Assembly: GCF_009711205.1 (NCBI RefSeq) | Contig: NZ_WMIG01000009.1 | Coordinates: forward strand, 84,756-148,755 | Length of the DNA: 64,000 nt | DNA from: Paracoccus litorisediminis | Lineage (GTDB): Bacteria; Pseudomonadota; Alphaproteobacteria; Rhodobacterales; Rhodobacteraceae | Reading direction: 5' to 3' | In this document: positions 52,518 to 62,055 of the stretch, one piece after another | Numbering within the stretch: the first letter of the stretch is position 1 | Layout: every line of letters starts with the position of its first letter | The notes under the pieces: generated by a model | Seen by the model: only the letters and a program-made list of their open reading frames with translations | The model's database searches: none | What the model was told of the DNA's origin: nothing | Program-made: the position numbers and the translations under genes

Positions 52518-53239
52518 TCCAGATCCTCTCTGCGCAACTCGACCACCGAGCCGTCGGGACGGCCGATGATGGCAAGATTGCAGATATTCAGGAATAGGCC
52601 ATGTTCAACCACCCCCGCGATCGCCGACAGTGCGCTTGCCAGCGCCGGGGCATCGTGGATTTCCTCAAGCGCGAGGTCGAGGATGTAATTGTTCTCATCG
52701 GTGCGGATCGGCTGGCCGTCGCGCTCGCGCCGGATCACCGGGCGGTCGGCCATGTTCAGCTCGGCCAGCGCGCGCTGGATATGGGTGCGGGTCGATTCCC
52801 AGCCAAAGGGAATCACCTCGACCGGCAGCTTGAACTTGCCCAGACGGTCCACGACCTTGCCCTGATCGGCGATGACCACCATCCGGTCGGATGCGGTGGC
52901 CACGATCTTTTCGCGCAGATGCGCCGCGCCGCCGCCCTTGATCAGGCTCAGGTCCGGGTCGACCTCATCGGCACCGTCGATGGTCAGGTCAAGCCAGCCC
53001 AGCTCGTCCAGTTCCTCGACGACCAGACCCAGCGACCGCGCCTGATCCGCCGTCGCCTTCGAGGTCGAGGCCAGCCGCAGGTCCATCCCCTCGGCATGGA
53101 CGCGCTCGGCCAGACGGTCGACAAAGACCTTGGCGGTCGAGCCGGTGCCCAGACCCAGCTTCATCCCGTTTTCGACCAGCGCCACGGCGGCACGGGCAGC
53201 GGCATCCTTGGAAAGGTCGATGGTGGTGGGGTCGGTCAT
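52514..53239 (-). CDS. rpiA: Ribose-5-phosphate isomerase A
   Basis: 241 residues. Motifs [17 protein letters not shown] (phosphate site), [12 protein letters not shown] (active Asp and substrate-binding), [14 protein letters not shown] and [15 protein letters not shown] are the RpiA set. It interconverts ribose 5-phosphate and ribulose 5-phosphate. It lies immediately upstream of gor in a coupled pair and diverges from ispDF with a 197-bp gap. Confidence 0.93.
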   Translation of the reverse strand: MTDPTTIDLSKDAAARAAVALVENGMKLGLGTGSTAKVFVDRLAERVHAEGMDLRLASTSKATADQARSLGLVVEELDELGWLDLTIDGADEVDPDLSLIKGGGAAHLREKIVATASDRMVVIADQGKVVDRLGKFKLPVEVIPFGWESTRTHIQRALAELNMADRPVIRRERDGQPIRTDENNYILDLALEEIHDAPALASALSAIAGVVEHGLFLNICNLAIIGRPDGSVVELRREDLE

Positions 53240-53436
53240 GGCGGCAGCTCCGAAGCGGAAAGTTCATCTGTAGATTGGCCCTTGCGGGCGGTCCCCGACC
53301 TTATACGCAGAAGGCGGCGCTTGGACCACCTGCCATGGCCGGAAATCTGCGCGGGAAATCTGCACACGCCTTGGGGCCGAAGGTCGCATCGCGCGCCGAT
53401 TGCCTCGCGGCGCGGGCTCGCCTAATCATGCGGGCC

Positions 53437-54579
53437 ATGAAGATACCTGACACATATGCCGTGATCGTCACCGCTGCCGGGCGTGGCACCCGCGCGGGCG
53501 GCGACATTCCCAAGCAATGGCGCGTCCTTGACGGGCGCAGCGTCATCCAGCGCAGCATCGAGGCATTCGCCGGCTTCCCCCGCATTGTCGTGACCCTGTC
53601 CCCCGAGGATATGGGCCGCGGCCTTGACCAGCTATCCGGGCAGGTCGTGCTGGTCGCAGGCGGCGATACCCGCAGCGCCAGCATCCGCGCGGCGCTGGAG
53701 ACGCTTGAGGGCAGCGGCGTCACCCATGTGCTGATCCATGACGGCGCGCGCCCGCTGGTCTCGCCGCATGTCATCCATGGCGTGGTCGCGGCGCTGAAGG
53801 CGGGCGCGGATGCCGCCGCCCCCGGCCTGTCCGTCACCGACGCCCTGTGGCGCGCCGAGGGTGGCCATGTCACCGGCACCGCCAACCGCGAGGGGCTGCT
53901 GCGCGCCCAGACGCCGCAGGGCTTCCGCCTTGACGCCATCCTTGCCGCGCATCGCGCCTTTCCCGAAGGCGCCGCCGATGACGTCGAACTGGCGCTGCGC
54001 GCCGGGCTGACCGTCACCGCGACGCCGGGGGACGAAGACAATCTGAAACTGACCTGGCCGCAGGATTTCGCGCGCGCCGAACGCATCATGGGGGCCCCGA
54101 TGGATATTCGCCTTGGCAACGGATTTGACGTGCATGCCTTTACGACGGGCGATCACGTCTGGCTGTGCGGCGTGAAGATTCCGCATGACAAGGCGCTGCT
54201 GGGTCATTCCGACGCCGATGTCGGCATGCATGCCCTGACCGACGCGATCTATGGCGCGCTCGCGCAGGGCGATATCGGGCGGCATTTCCCGCCTTCGGAC
54301 CCGCAATGGAAGGGCGCCGAGAGCCATATCTTCCTGCGCCACGCCATCGAGCTGGCGCGTAGCATGGGCTTCGCCTTGGGGAATGCCGATGTGACCCTGA
54401 TCTGCGAGCGGCCCAAGGTCGGCCCGCATGCCGGGGCCATGCAGCTGCGCCTGTCCGAGATCATGGGCGTCGATCCCGACCGCATCAGCGTCAAGGCCAC
54501 CACCTCGGAACGTCTGGGCTTTACAGGGCGCGAGGAAGGCATCGCCGCCATCGCCACCGCAACCTTGATCCGGGGATAA
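53437..54579 (+). CDS. ispDF: Bifunctional IspD/IspF
   Basis: 380 residues from ATG 53437 (alternative ATG 53428). Residues about 1-215 are Isp[21 protein letters not shown], then HDGARPLVS, and [13 protein letters not shown]. From about 225 the IspF part starts at [14 protein letters not shown], with [19 protein letters not shown] as the zinc site and [21 protein letters not shown] near the end. Steps two and five of the MEP isoprenoid route, as in many alphaproteobacteria. Start of a three-gene plus-strand operon. Confidence 0.92.
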   Translation: MKIPDTYAVIVTAAGRGTRAGGDIPKQWRVLDGRSVIQRSIEAFAGFPRIVVTLSPEDMGRGLDQLSGQVVLVAGGDTRSASIRAALETLEGSGVTHVLIHDGARPLVSPHVIHGVVAALKAGADAAAPGLSVTDALWRAEGGHVTGTANREGLLRAQTPQGFRLDAILAAHRAFPEGAADDVELALRAGLTVTATPGDEDNLKLTWPQDFARAERIMGAPMDIRLGNGFDVHAFTTGDHVWLCGVKIPHDKALLGHSDADVGMHALTDAIYGALAQGDIGRHFPPSDPQWKGAESHIFLRHAIELARSMGFALGNADVTLICERPKVGPHAGAMQLRLSEIMGVDPDRISVKATTSERLGFTGREEGIAAIATATLIRG

Positions 54580-54581
54580 CC

Positions 54582-55079
54582 ATGGAACGCCAGATCGCGA
54601 CATTCTTTGGCGTGGGCCTGCTGCGCCCCGCCCCCGGCACCTGGGGCTCGGCCGCCGCCGTGGCGCTGGCGGTGCTGGCCTGCGAGCTGGGCGGCACGCT
54701 GCTGGTGCCGCTGGGCTTCGTGCTGGCGACGGTGCTGGGCTTCTGGGCGATCCCGCGCGTGATCGCGGGCAGCGCCAACAAGGACCCCTCCGAAATCGTC
54801 ATTGACGAGGTCGCGGGGCAATGGCTGGCCATGTGCTTCACCGTGATCCCGCTGTGGCGGCACGGGGTGTCGATCCTTGACGCATGGCCCGCCTATGTCG
54901 CGCCTTTCCTGCTGTTCCGGCTGTTCGACATCTGGAAGCCCTGGCTGGTCGGACGTGCCGACCGACGCGGCGATGCGGCCGGCGTGATGCTGGACGATCT
55001 GTGGGCGGGCTTGTTTGCGGGCGTGGTTTCGGTGATCCTTGCCGGGCTCTACCACGGAGTGCTGGAACCGATGCTGTGA
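54582..55079 (+). CDS. pgpA: Phosphatidylglycerophosphatase A
   Basis: 165 residues starting two bases after the ispDF stop. Signature motifs: GLLRPAPGTWGSAAAVAL, NKDPSEIVIDEVAGQWLAM (active-site region) and FLLFRLFDIWKPW. Several hydrophobic segments give an inner-membrane enzyme that removes the phosphate of phosphatidylglycerophosphate. Coupled to the next gene by GTGA. Confidence 0.92.
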   Translation: MERQIATFFGVGLLRPAPGTWGSAAAVALAVLACELGGTLLVPLGFVLATVLGFWAIPRVIAGSANKDPSEIVIDEVAGQWLAMCFTVIPLWRHGVSILDAWPAYVAPFLLFRLFDIWKPWLVGRADRRGDAAGVMLDDLWAGLFAGVVSVILAGLYHGVLEPML

Positions 55080-55546
55080 ACGCCGCCGACATCCTTGATC
55101 TGGCCCGCATGCGGGGCGTGATGATCGCCACCGCCGAAAGCTGCACGGGCGGTCTGATCATCGGTCGCCTGACCGATGTGCCGGGATCGTCGCGGGCGGT
55201 GGATCGGGGCTTTGTGACCTACTCCAACGCCGCCAAGATCGAGATGCTGGGCATCCGCCCCGAGACGCTGGACGCTTACGGCGCGGTCAGCGAGGAAATC
55301 GCGGCAGAAATGGCCTCGGGGGCGCTGAAACGCTCGCAAGCCGGGATCGCGGTCGCGGTCACCGGCATCGCGGGTCCGGGCGGGTCGGATCACAAGCCCG
55401 AGGGGCGGGTCTGTTTCGGCTTGGCCGATGCGTGGGGGATCAGGACCAAAACGGTCGATTTCGGGGCGATTGGCCGGGCCGAGGTCCGCCTCGCCACCGT
55501 CGATCACGCACTGGAACTGCTGGCCGCGGCGCTGCGCAAGGACTAG
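55076..55546 (+). CDS. CinA C-terminal domain protein (NMN deamidase-like)
   Basis: 156 residues from GTG 55076 overlapping the pgpA stop. Motifs ATAESCTGGLIIGRLTDVPG, RGFVTYSNAAK and VTGIAGPGGSD are the PncC/CinA-C set, which in other bacteria deamidates nicotinamide mononucleotide. It lacks the N-terminal CinA domain, so it is the short form. Its stop overlaps the convergent threonine aldolase stop by a few bases. Confidence 0.9.
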   Translation: MNAADILDLARMRGVMIATAESCTGGLIIGRLTDVPGSSRAVDRGFVTYSNAAKIEMLGIRPETLDAYGAVSEEIAAEMASGALKRSQAGIAVAVTGIAGPGGSDHKPEGRVCFGLADAWGIRTKTVDFGAIGRAEVRLATVDHALELLAAALRKD

Positions 55547-56583
55547 CCGCGCATCAGCTCCAGCAGGCGACCCACGTCATCCTCATGCGTGGCCCAGCTG
55601 GTGACCAGTCGCACGGTCACCGGCTCATCGCCAACGGGCGGTTGGTCCTGCCAAATGTGATAGGCCGCGCCATGGCCACGGGCGCGGACATGGGCTTCGG
55701 ACGGCAGGCGGGCAAAGACCTCATTGGCTTGCACCGGGACGACCAGATCGCCCCCGGCCTGCACGATGCCCTGCGCCAGCCGCGCGGACATGGCATTGGC
55801 ATGCCGCGCCAGATCCAGCCACAGCCCATCCGTCGCCAAGGCCAGCATCTGCGCCGCCAGATAGCGCTGCTTGGACCAGACCTGCCCGGCCTGCTTCCTG
55901 CGATAGTCAAAGCCCTCGGCACGGGCGGGGTCAAAGAAGACCACCGCCTCGGCGGCCATCGCGCCATTCTTGGTCCCGCCAAAGCACAGCGCATCGACGC
56001 CCGCACGGACGGTCAGGTCGGCGGCATCAACGCCCAGACCTGCGACCGCATTGGCAAAGCGCGCGCCGTCCATATGCAAGGGCAGCCCGGCCTCATGTGC
56101 GATGCGGGCCAAGGCCGCGACCTCGGCGGGGTCATAGACAGTGCCCCATTCCGTCGCATTGGTGATCGAGACCATGGCGTTGCGGCCATCGTTCAGACTG
56201 CCGGCCTTGCCGAAGCGGATCGCCTCGGCCAACGTTTCCGGGGTGAATTTTCCATCCGCGCCGGGCAGCGGCACCAGCTTGGCGCCGTGGCTGTAAAACT
56301 CGGGCGCGGCGCATTCGTCTCGGTGGATATGGGCGCTGTCGTGGCAATAGATCCGCCCGAAACTGGGCGACAGCTGCGCGCAGACCAGCGCATTCGCCCC
56401 GGTTCCGGTCGCGGCGAAACGCACCACGGCATCGGGTGCGCCCAGAATTTCGCGGTAAGCTGCCTCGGCGCGGGCGGTGACCGGATCGGCCCCGTAAGAG
56501 CCCATCGCGCCTTCATTGCAATCGGACAGTGCCTTCAGGACCTTCGGGTGAATGCCATGCACATTGTCCGATGCGAAATTCAT
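55543..56583 (-). CDS. Low-specificity L-threonine aldolase
   Basis: 346 residues. PLP-enzyme fold with SYGADPVTARAEAAYREILG, then GTGANALVCAQL, HMDGARFANAVAGLG and the Schiff-base lysine in LCFGGTKNGAMAAE. It cleaves L-threonine or allo-threonine to glycine and acetaldehyde. Start overlaps the stop of the next minus-strand gene (56580). Confidence 0.9.
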   Translation of the reverse strand: MNFASDNVHGIHPKVLKALSDCNEGAMGSYGADPVTARAEAAYREILGAPDAVVRFAATGTGANALVCAQLSPSFGRIYCHDSAHIHRDECAAPEFYSHGAKLVPLPGADGKFTPETLAEAIRFGKAGSLNDGRNAMVSITNATEWGTVYDPAEVAALARIAHEAGLPLHMDGARFANAVAGLGVDAADLTVRAGVDALCFGGTKNGAMAAEAVVFFDPARAEGFDYRRKQAGQVWSKQRYLAAQMLALATDGLWLDLARHANAMSARLAQGIVQAGGDLVVPVQANEVFARLPSEAHVRARGHGAAYHIWQDQPPVGDEPVTVRLVTSWATHEDDVGRLLELMRG

Positions 56584-57020
56584 GCCAGATCCTCGATGAT
56601 GTAGTCGTCCCAGTCATCCTCGGTCACGGTCAATTCGCTGACCGTGCGGCCCCGGATGCTGATCCCTGCGTCATGGACCGACTCGCGGTCACCCGAGATC
56701 AGGTAGTGCCACGGGTAAAGGGGCTTGCCCTCGGTCCGCAGGCGGTAAGCGCAGGTCGCGGGCAGCCACCATGCGATTTCCTTCAGCTTCTTCGGCGTCA
56801 GCACCACGCAATCGGGCACGAATTGGTGGCGATTGGCGTAGTTCGAGCATTGGCAGGTCTGCCCGTCCAGCAGCTTGCAGCTGACGCAGGTGAAGGCGAT
56901 TTCACCGGTGTCTTCATACTCGATCTTGTTCAGGCAGCATTTGCCGCAGCCGTCGCAAAGGGCTTCCCATTCGTCGGGCCGCAGGTTCTTGAGCGGCATT
57001 TCCCAGAAACGCTCACGCAT
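56580..57020 (-). CDS. YcgN/UPF0260 cysteine-cluster protein
   Basis: 146 residues. Cys pattern CDGCGKCCLNKIE near residue 25, then FTCVSCKLLDGQTCQCSNY and CVVLTPKK, which match the metal-binding YkgJ/YcgN family. The C-terminal end has VHDAGISIRGRTVSE. Function is not settled in any organism. It is coupled to the aldolase gene and begins at the ribF stop. Confidence 0.85.
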   Translation of the reverse strand: MRERFWEMPLKNLRPDEWEALCDGCGKCCLNKIEYEDTGEIAFTCVSCKLLDGQTCQCSNYANRHQFVPDCVVLTPKKLKEIAWWLPATCAYRLRTEGKPLYPWHYLISGDRESVHDAGISIRGRTVSELTVTEDDWDDYIIEDLA

Positions 57021-57949
57021 CAGCGTGCCGCCAGAATTTCGCGCGCCTGCGCGCTGTCACGGTCCATCTGGGCGATCAGCGCGTCCAGACTGTCGAATTT
57101 CATTTCCGGGCGCAGATATTCGACCAGCGCGACCGAGACATGCTCGCCGTAAAGATCGCCGCGGAAATCGAAGATATGGGTTTCCAGATTGGGCACCTGC
57201 CCGTCGAACATCGGGCGCACGCCAAGACTGGCCACGCCCGCATAGCTGCCGCGTTCCGGCCCGGTCAGCACGTCGATCAGTACCGCATAGATGCCCAGCC
57301 GCGGCAGATGCAGCCCGTTCACGGCCATGTTGGCGGTCGGATAGCCCAGATCGCGGCCGCGCTTGTCGCCGTGCAGCACCTCGCCGTCGATACGGTGCCA
57401 ATGGCCCAGCATCCGTTCGGCATCGCGCATCCGGCCCTCGGCCAAAGCCTCTCGGATGGCGGTCGAGCTGTATTCGTTCCGCCCGTCCCCGATCAGCGGC
57501 GCGACGGTGACACCAAAGCCGAAATCATGGCCCAGCTGCGTCAGCGTCTGGGCATTGCCGGAACGCTTGCGGCCAAAGCAGAAATCCGCGCCGACGGTGA
57601 CATGGCGGACGCCCAGCCCCTCGGCCAGCACCTCGCGCACGAAATCCTCGGGGGTCAGGCCCGCCAGAAGCGCGTCGAAGGGCAGCTGATACAGATGCTC
57701 GACCCCCAGCCGCGCCAGACGGTTCGCGCGGGATTCGGCATTCATCAAGCGGAATGCGGGCGCATCGGGCACAAAGACCTGACGCGGATGCGGCTCAAAG
57801 GTGATGACGCCCAGCGGCGCATCGGCAGCCGCACGCGCGGCGTCGATCACCGAGCGGTGGCCCAGATGCACGCCGTCGAAATTGCCCATGGCGACGGTTG
57901 CACCACGGGCCTCAGGCGACAGACCCTTCCAGTCGTGATGGATGCGCAA
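57020..57949 (-). CDS. ribF: Bifunctional riboflavin kinase / FAD synthetase
   Basis: 309 residues. The FMN adenylyltransferase half has ATVAMGNFDGVHLGHRSVI (HxGH-type site) and VGADFCFGRKRSGNAQT; the kinase half has GEVLHGDKRGRDLGYPTANM and ETHIFDFRGDLYGEHVSV. It converts riboflavin to FMN and FAD in the cytoplasm. Place in a run of minus-strand housekeeping genes. Confidence 0.93.
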   Translation of the reverse strand: MRIHHDWKGLSPEARGATVAMGNFDGVHLGHRSVIDAARAAADAPLGVITFEPHPRQVFVPDAPAFRLMNAESRANRLARLGVEHLYQLPFDALLAGLTPEDFVREVLAEGLGVRHVTVGADFCFGRKRSGNAQTLTQLGHDFGFGVTVAPLIGDGRNEYSSTAIREALAEGRMRDAERMLGHWHRIDGEVLHGDKRGRDLGYPTANMAVNGLHLPRLGIYAVLIDVLTGPERGSYAGVASLGVRPMFDGQVPNLETHIFDFRGDLYGEHVSVALVEYLRPEMKFDSLDALIAQMDRDSAQAREILAAR

Positions 57950-58102
57950 TCAGGCCCCCGATGGGCCGGCCCGGCCCTGTCAGTCGAATTTCCGGCACGG
58001 CGACAGCCCGGCCGCCATGCCCACTTGATTAGGTCCGTATCGCCGCATGCAGGCGGTTGCAAGTCCTTGCCCCCGCCGATTTCATGCAGCGACCTCTTAG
58101 GC

Positions 58103-58972
58103 TCAGCGCAGGCGGCCGATGCTGTAGCGCGGGTTTTCCAGACGCAGCGCCAGCCATTCGTCCAGCTTGGCCTGCTCCGGCGCCTCGACATCCGTGCCGA
58201 ACTGGTCATGCGCCAGGCCGCCGGTGACGAACAGCGCGTCGATCCCCTGCCCGCTTGCGCCCGGCACGTCGGTGGCAATGCCGTCGCCAACGGCCAGAAT
58301 CCGGGCATCCGGGCCAAGACCCAGCTTGCGCCGCGCCAGATCATAGATCGGGGCATGGGGCTTGCCGAAATACAGCGAGATACCGCCCAGATCCTCATAG
58401 AACTCGGCCAGTGCGCCGGCGCAGTACAGCCGCGTTTCACCCAGATCGACGATCACGTCCGGGTTGGCGCAAAGCAGCTTCAGCCCGCGTTCCTTGGCAC
58501 TGGTCAGGGTCTGGCGGTAATCCTCGGGGACTTCGTTCACTTCGTCGAACAAGCCGGTGCAAACGATGCCCTCGGCCTGATCCAGCTCGACCCGCTCAAT
58601 CGCGGGGGCGTCCTGCCATTCCTCGGGAATGTCGTTGAAGAAGCCATCGTCCTTGGCGACCGAGATCGCCCAGACCTTGCGCCCGACCGCGCCCGAGAAC
58701 ATCGCGTCCTGCGCCGCGTCGCCGGAACTGACCACCACGTCCCACGCATCGCGCGGCACGCCCATGCGGTCCAGCTGCGCCGCCACGTATTTCCACGGGC
58801 GCGGCGCATTGGTCAGCATGACCACCTTGCCGCCCTTGGCGCGGAAACCCTGCAGCGCGGCGACGGCGGCCGGATAGGCCTCGACGCCGTTGTGAAGGCA
58901 GCCCCACAGATCGCAGAACAGGACGTCGTAATCGGCCGAAATCTCGGCCAGCGAATTGATGATCTGCGTCAT
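58103..58972 (-). CDS. HAD-superfamily IIA hydrolase (TIGR01459 type)
   Basis: 289 residues. HAD motif I is DVLFCDLWGCLHNGVEAYP (15-33), motif II VVMLTNAPRPW, motif III region AKERGLKLLCANPD, and motif IV ARILAVGDGIATDVPGAS with FGKPHAPIY preceding it. The cap fits the NagD-like group. It probably dephosphorylates a sugar or small phosphate; substrate unknown. Sits between ribF and the pyrophosphatase. Confidence 0.85.
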   Translation of the reverse strand: MTQIINSLAEISADYDVLFCDLWGCLHNGVEAYPAAVAALQGFRAKGGKVVMLTNAPRPWKYVAAQLDRMGVPRDAWDVVVSSGDAAQDAMFSGAVGRKVWAISVAKDDGFFNDIPEEWQDAPAIERVELDQAEGIVCTGLFDEVNEVPEDYRQTLTSAKERGLKLLCANPDVIVDLGETRLYCAGALAEFYEDLGGISLYFGKPHAPIYDLARRKLGLGPDARILAVGDGIATDVPGASGQGIDALFVTGGLAHDQFGTDVEAPEQAKLDEWLALRLENPRYSIGRLR

Positions 58973-58987
58973 GAAACTGCCTTTACC

Positions 58988-59908
58988 TTAGATCGCCAGA
59001 GCCGGGATGATCTGCTTCTTGCGCGACATGATGCCGGGCAGGACGACGGTGTCGCCCGCGACGGTCGCGTTGAAGCTTTTCTCGGCGACCTGCTTCACGA
59101 AATCGTTCGGGATCAGCAGGGTCGCTTCCTCGTTCAGGATGTCGACGACGAACAGCAGCACCTCGTCGGCGCCATCGGCTGCGGCAACGCCCGGCATGGC
59201 GGCCATCAGCGCGCCCTTGCGGTCCAGCAGGACCTGCGGCGCGGTGGTTTCCAGAACCGAGACGCGCAGTTGCTTGCCGCCCAGCTCGTATTCCTTGCTG
59301 TCCATGCGCAGCAGGGCTTCCTCGCTGAAGGCCGAGACATCGGATTTCGCCGCGAACATTTCGGCCGCATAGGCCGGGATCGAGACGCCCAGATCCTTGG
59401 CGACCTTTTCGGCCACGAAACGGTCATGCGGCGTGGTGGTCGGGCTGCGGAATTCCAGCGTGTCCGACAGGATGCAGGTCAGCATCGCGCCTTTGACTGC
59501 GCGGGGGGCGCGGTTATAGGCGTCCTCGCCCATCAGGTCGAACATGATCGTCGCGGTGCAGGCCAGCGGACGGATGGTGATGTTGATCGGCAGGCGGGTC
59601 TTGATGCCGCCAGCCAGCAGGTGGTGGTCGATGATCTCAAGCACCTCGGCCTCATTGATCGAGGCGGGCAGTTCGGCCGGGTTGTTGGTGTCGACGATGA
59701 CGCATTTCTCGCCCGCGGCCAGATCGGTGACGATCTGCGGCTTCGGCAGGTCCCATTTCGCCAGCATCCACAGCGCTTCGGTATTCGGTTCACCCTGCAG
59801 CACGGCAACGGCGGGCTCTTTGCGGACCTCAGAGAGATACCAAGCCCAGACGATGGGCGAGCCGGTCGAGTCGGTGTCGGGGGCCTTGTGGCCAAGAACC
59901 TTGATCAT
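58988..59908 (-). CDS. ppaC: Manganese-dependent inorganic pyrophosphatase (DHH family)
   Basis: 306 residues. N-terminal GHKAPDTDSTGSP gives the H7, D11 and D13 metal ligands; VIVDTNNPAE and EIIDHHLLAGGIK (DHH) supply the rest. The C-terminus ends in SRKKQIIPALAI, matching the Arg-Lys-Lys site that holds pyrophosphate. Length is that of family II enzymes. It pulls biosynthetic reactions by removing PPi. Confidence 0.9.
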   Translation of the reverse strand: MIKVLGHKAPDTDSTGSPIVWAWYLSEVRKEPAVAVLQGEPNTEALWMLAKWDLPKPQIVTDLAAGEKCVIVDTNNPAELPASINEAEVLEIIDHHLLAGGIKTRLPINITIRPLACTATIMFDLMGEDAYNRAPRAVKGAMLTCILSDTLEFRSPTTTPHDRFVAEKVAKDLGVSIPAYAAEMFAAKSDVSAFSEEALLRMDSKEYELGGKQLRVSVLETTAPQVLLDRKGALMAAMPGVAAADGADEVLLFVVDILNEEATLLIPNDFVKQVAEKSFNATVAGDTVVLPGIMSRKKQIIPALAI

Positions 59909-59991
59909 GGGATACCTGCGCGAATGCGGAAAAGTCGCGCGACTTATAGGGCTTGGCGCGCGGGATGTCTATTGACCGAGGCCCTGCCCGC

Positions 59992-60621
59992 TTACGCAAC
60001 CGCGCTGACCGCCAAGGCCAGCAGCACCGTGTTGTGAAAGAAGGAAAACACCGAATGCACCAGCGTGATCCGGCGCACGCGGGTATTCAGCGTCGAAATA
60101 TCCGCCGTCTGCGCCGTCATCCCCAAGACAAAGCTGTAATAGAGAAAATCCCAGATCCGCGCCTCGCCATCCGGGGCCAGACCCGGAAATTGCAGGCAAC
60201 GCGTCTCTTGCCCGTTGGGGCGGCGGGCATACCAGAGCGAGGCGTAGTGGAAGGCCATGACAGTATGGATCATAGCCCATGCCAGCGGCACCGAGGCCAA
60301 GGCCAGCCCCAGACGCAGCCACCCCACATGGTCGTCATGCGTGACCTGCAAGATTGCCCACAGGTTGATCGCGACCGAGCCCATGGCCAGCGGCACGATC
60401 AGCAGCATGCCTTCGTCGTCCAGATCGGCATGGCCGCGCAGCATGTCGATGGTCAGGCGGCGCATCAGGACCGCCGTCAGCACCAGATAGCACAGGTTGA
60501 AGGTGACCGAGAAAGTCAGCAGCCGGTCCACGGTCTCAAGGTGGTAAAGCCCCAATCCCGCCGCCAGCCCCAGCAGGAAGCTAAGGATGAAACGCTGATG
60601 GCGGCGCAGATCGGACAGCAT
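59992..60621 (-). CDS. DUF1345 membrane protein
   Basis: 209 residues from ATG 60621. Five to six membrane spans (FILSFLLGLAAGLGLYHL, LLTFSVTFNLCYLVLTAVL, LLIVPLAMGSVAINLWAIL, LGLALASVPLAWAMIHTV, FLYYSFVLGMTAQTADIS). The motif WDFLYYSFVLGMTAQTAD is the DUF1345 signature. Role unknown. Starts at the stop of the NTF2-like gene. Confidence 0.8.
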   Translation of the reverse strand: MLSDLRRHQRFILSFLLGLAAGLGLYHLETVDRLLTFSVTFNLCYLVLTAVLMRRLTIDMLRGHADLDDEGMLLIVPLAMGSVAINLWAILQVTHDDHVGWLRLGLALASVPLAWAMIHTVMAFHYASLWYARRPNGQETRCLQFPGLAPDGEARIWDFLYYSFVLGMTAQTADISTLNTRVRRITLVHSVFSFFHNTVLLALAVSAVA

Positions 60622-60956
60622 CAGACGGGCGTTTGCTGGTGCTGGACGATGCGCCAGTCCCCGTCGCGGCGGATCCATGTGGTGGTGCAAAGCGCGCGAT
60701 AGGTCTCGGCCCCGGCGCGGCGGGCGGTGGCACGATAGGCCAGCACGCACAGTTCATCGGTTTCGATGCTGGCCCGGTCCGAGATGGTGACCTCTTGCCA
60801 GCGCGGGGACGCGCCAAGGCTTTCCACGACCTTTCGCCGGGTCAGGATGCCTGCGGGCGCAAAGACCATCAGGCAGCCGTCATCCAGCTTGCGGGCGGCC
60901 TCGGCACTGCCCGCCAGCCAGAAATCGCGCTCTTCGCGCCAGAGTTCATCCGCCAT
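60621..60956 (-). CDS. NTF2-like (DUF4440/SnoaL) small protein
   Basis: 111 residues from ATG 60956. Short alpha-plus-beta barrel pattern: WREERDFWLAGSAEAARKL, LMVFAPAGILTRRKVVES and GDWRIVQHQQTPV. DUF4440 proteins include ketosteroid isomerase-like binders; no catalytic residue can be picked. It overlaps the TraB/GumN gene by 11 bp. Confidence 0.75.
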   Translation of the reverse strand: MADELWREERDFWLAGSAEAARKLDDGCLMVFAPAGILTRRKVVESLGASPRWQEVTISDRASIETDELCVLAYRATARRAGAETYRALCTTTWIRRDGDWRIVQHQQTPV

Positions 60957-61989
60957 TCGCTTCCTCCCCTGACTTGATCGGCCGGATGGTCCAGCCTTTC
61001 GCCTGCAAAAGCGCCAGCACGCCGTTCCGCCCCGGAAGATGCAGCGCGCCGAAACCGGCGACCACGCCCTTGCCCTGTTTGGCCGCATCCGCCGCCGCCG
61101 CCTCGATCGGGGCGATCCAGTTGCGGTTGCGCTGGTCCATCAGCTTGTCCTGCGCCAGCCGCATCTGCTGGTCGATTTCGGCCCGCGACATGCCCGAATT
61201 GTCATAGGCGTCGAAGCGGCCGAACTCCCAGATCAGCCAGCTATCGCCCGAGAAATAGGCCTCGGTCAGCGTGACTGCATAATCGTCGGCATGTTCAGCC
61301 GCAGGCATGGCGGCGCGGATCATGTCGATTTCCTCGTCCGGCGTCATACCCGCGAACAGCTTGAAGACCGTGTCCCATGGCTCCAGCGCGTGGATCGGCA
61401 CCTGCGCCTTTTCAGCCCGCTTGATCAGCTGGTGGTCCAACCCGCCGGTATCGCCGGTCTTGCGCACCGTCTGCAGCATGCAGGGCGAGATCCCCAGCAT
61501 GACCGAGACATACCATGGCCGCATCCGGCTGGTGACGACGGCGGGCATGCCGCGCGCCTCCATCGCGGTCCACAGCGATTTCCAGTCCTCGGGGGACATG
61601 CGTTCAGGCAGGGTCGGCCCCTTGGCGTCCATGATCAGCGACGGATCTCTGGTCATCGCCCCGGCCAGCCGCTTTTCCTCGGCGGGGCCGGCCTCGACCA
61701 GCAGCGTGGCTGCCTTGTCCAGAACCGGACCGAAACGCTTCATGGTGGCGTCGTGGCGCGGATCGTTGAAGTGATAGGTCCCGATCAGCGTGACCACCTG
61801 ATCGCCCTTGGTCGCCTGCCAGAACAACCCGCGATGAAAGGGAATGTCGCGAGTCGCCGCTTGCAACTGCTCCATCCGTCCCGGGGGCAGGTCGTCGAAC
61901 AGGTTCCGCCCCACGCATTCCTGCGCCCATGCCGGTGCAGCAAGGCCCGCGGCAAGGGCAAGTGTGGTCAGCAGGTGGCGCAGGCGCAT
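60946..61989 (-). CDS. TraB/GumN-family protein, exported
   Basis: 347 residues from ATG 61989. Signal peptide RHLLTTLALAAGLAAPAWAQ cut after AWA. Family motifs: VTLIGTYHFNDPRHDATM near residue 60, LPERMSPEDWKSLWTAM, and GFGALHLPGRNGVLALLQAKG near the end. Proteins of this group are metal-dependent protease-like; some act on peptides. Substrate is not known. Upstream start (62055) would add no signal and was not used. Confidence 0.8.
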   Translation of the reverse strand: MRLRHLLTTLALAAGLAAPAWAQECVGRNLFDDLPPGRMEQLQAATRDIPFHRGLFWQATKGDQVVTLIGTYHFNDPRHDATMKRFGPVLDKAATLLVEAGPAEEKRLAGAMTRDPSLIMDAKGPTLPERMSPEDWKSLWTAMEARGMPAVVTSRMRPWYVSVMLGISPCMLQTVRKTGDTGGLDHQLIKRAEKAQVPIHALEPWDTVFKLFAGMTPDEEIDMIRAAMPAAEHADDYAVTLTEAYFSGDSWLIWEFGRFDAYDNSGMSRAEIDQQMRLAQDKLMDQRNRNWIAPIEAAAADAAKQGKGVVAGFGALHLPGRNGVLALLQAKGWTIRPIKSGEEANGG

Positions 61990-62055
61990 CGTCAGGTTTC
62001 CTTTTCGCTGCGCAAAGAATGGCATGGCGGGGGCTACCCTGCCAATGCGTGACAT

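Noticed and set aside
57140..60037. 965-residue plus-strand frame over ribF, HAD and pyrophosphatase genes
   Set aside because: It is antisense to three recognised genes and has shadow-type composition.
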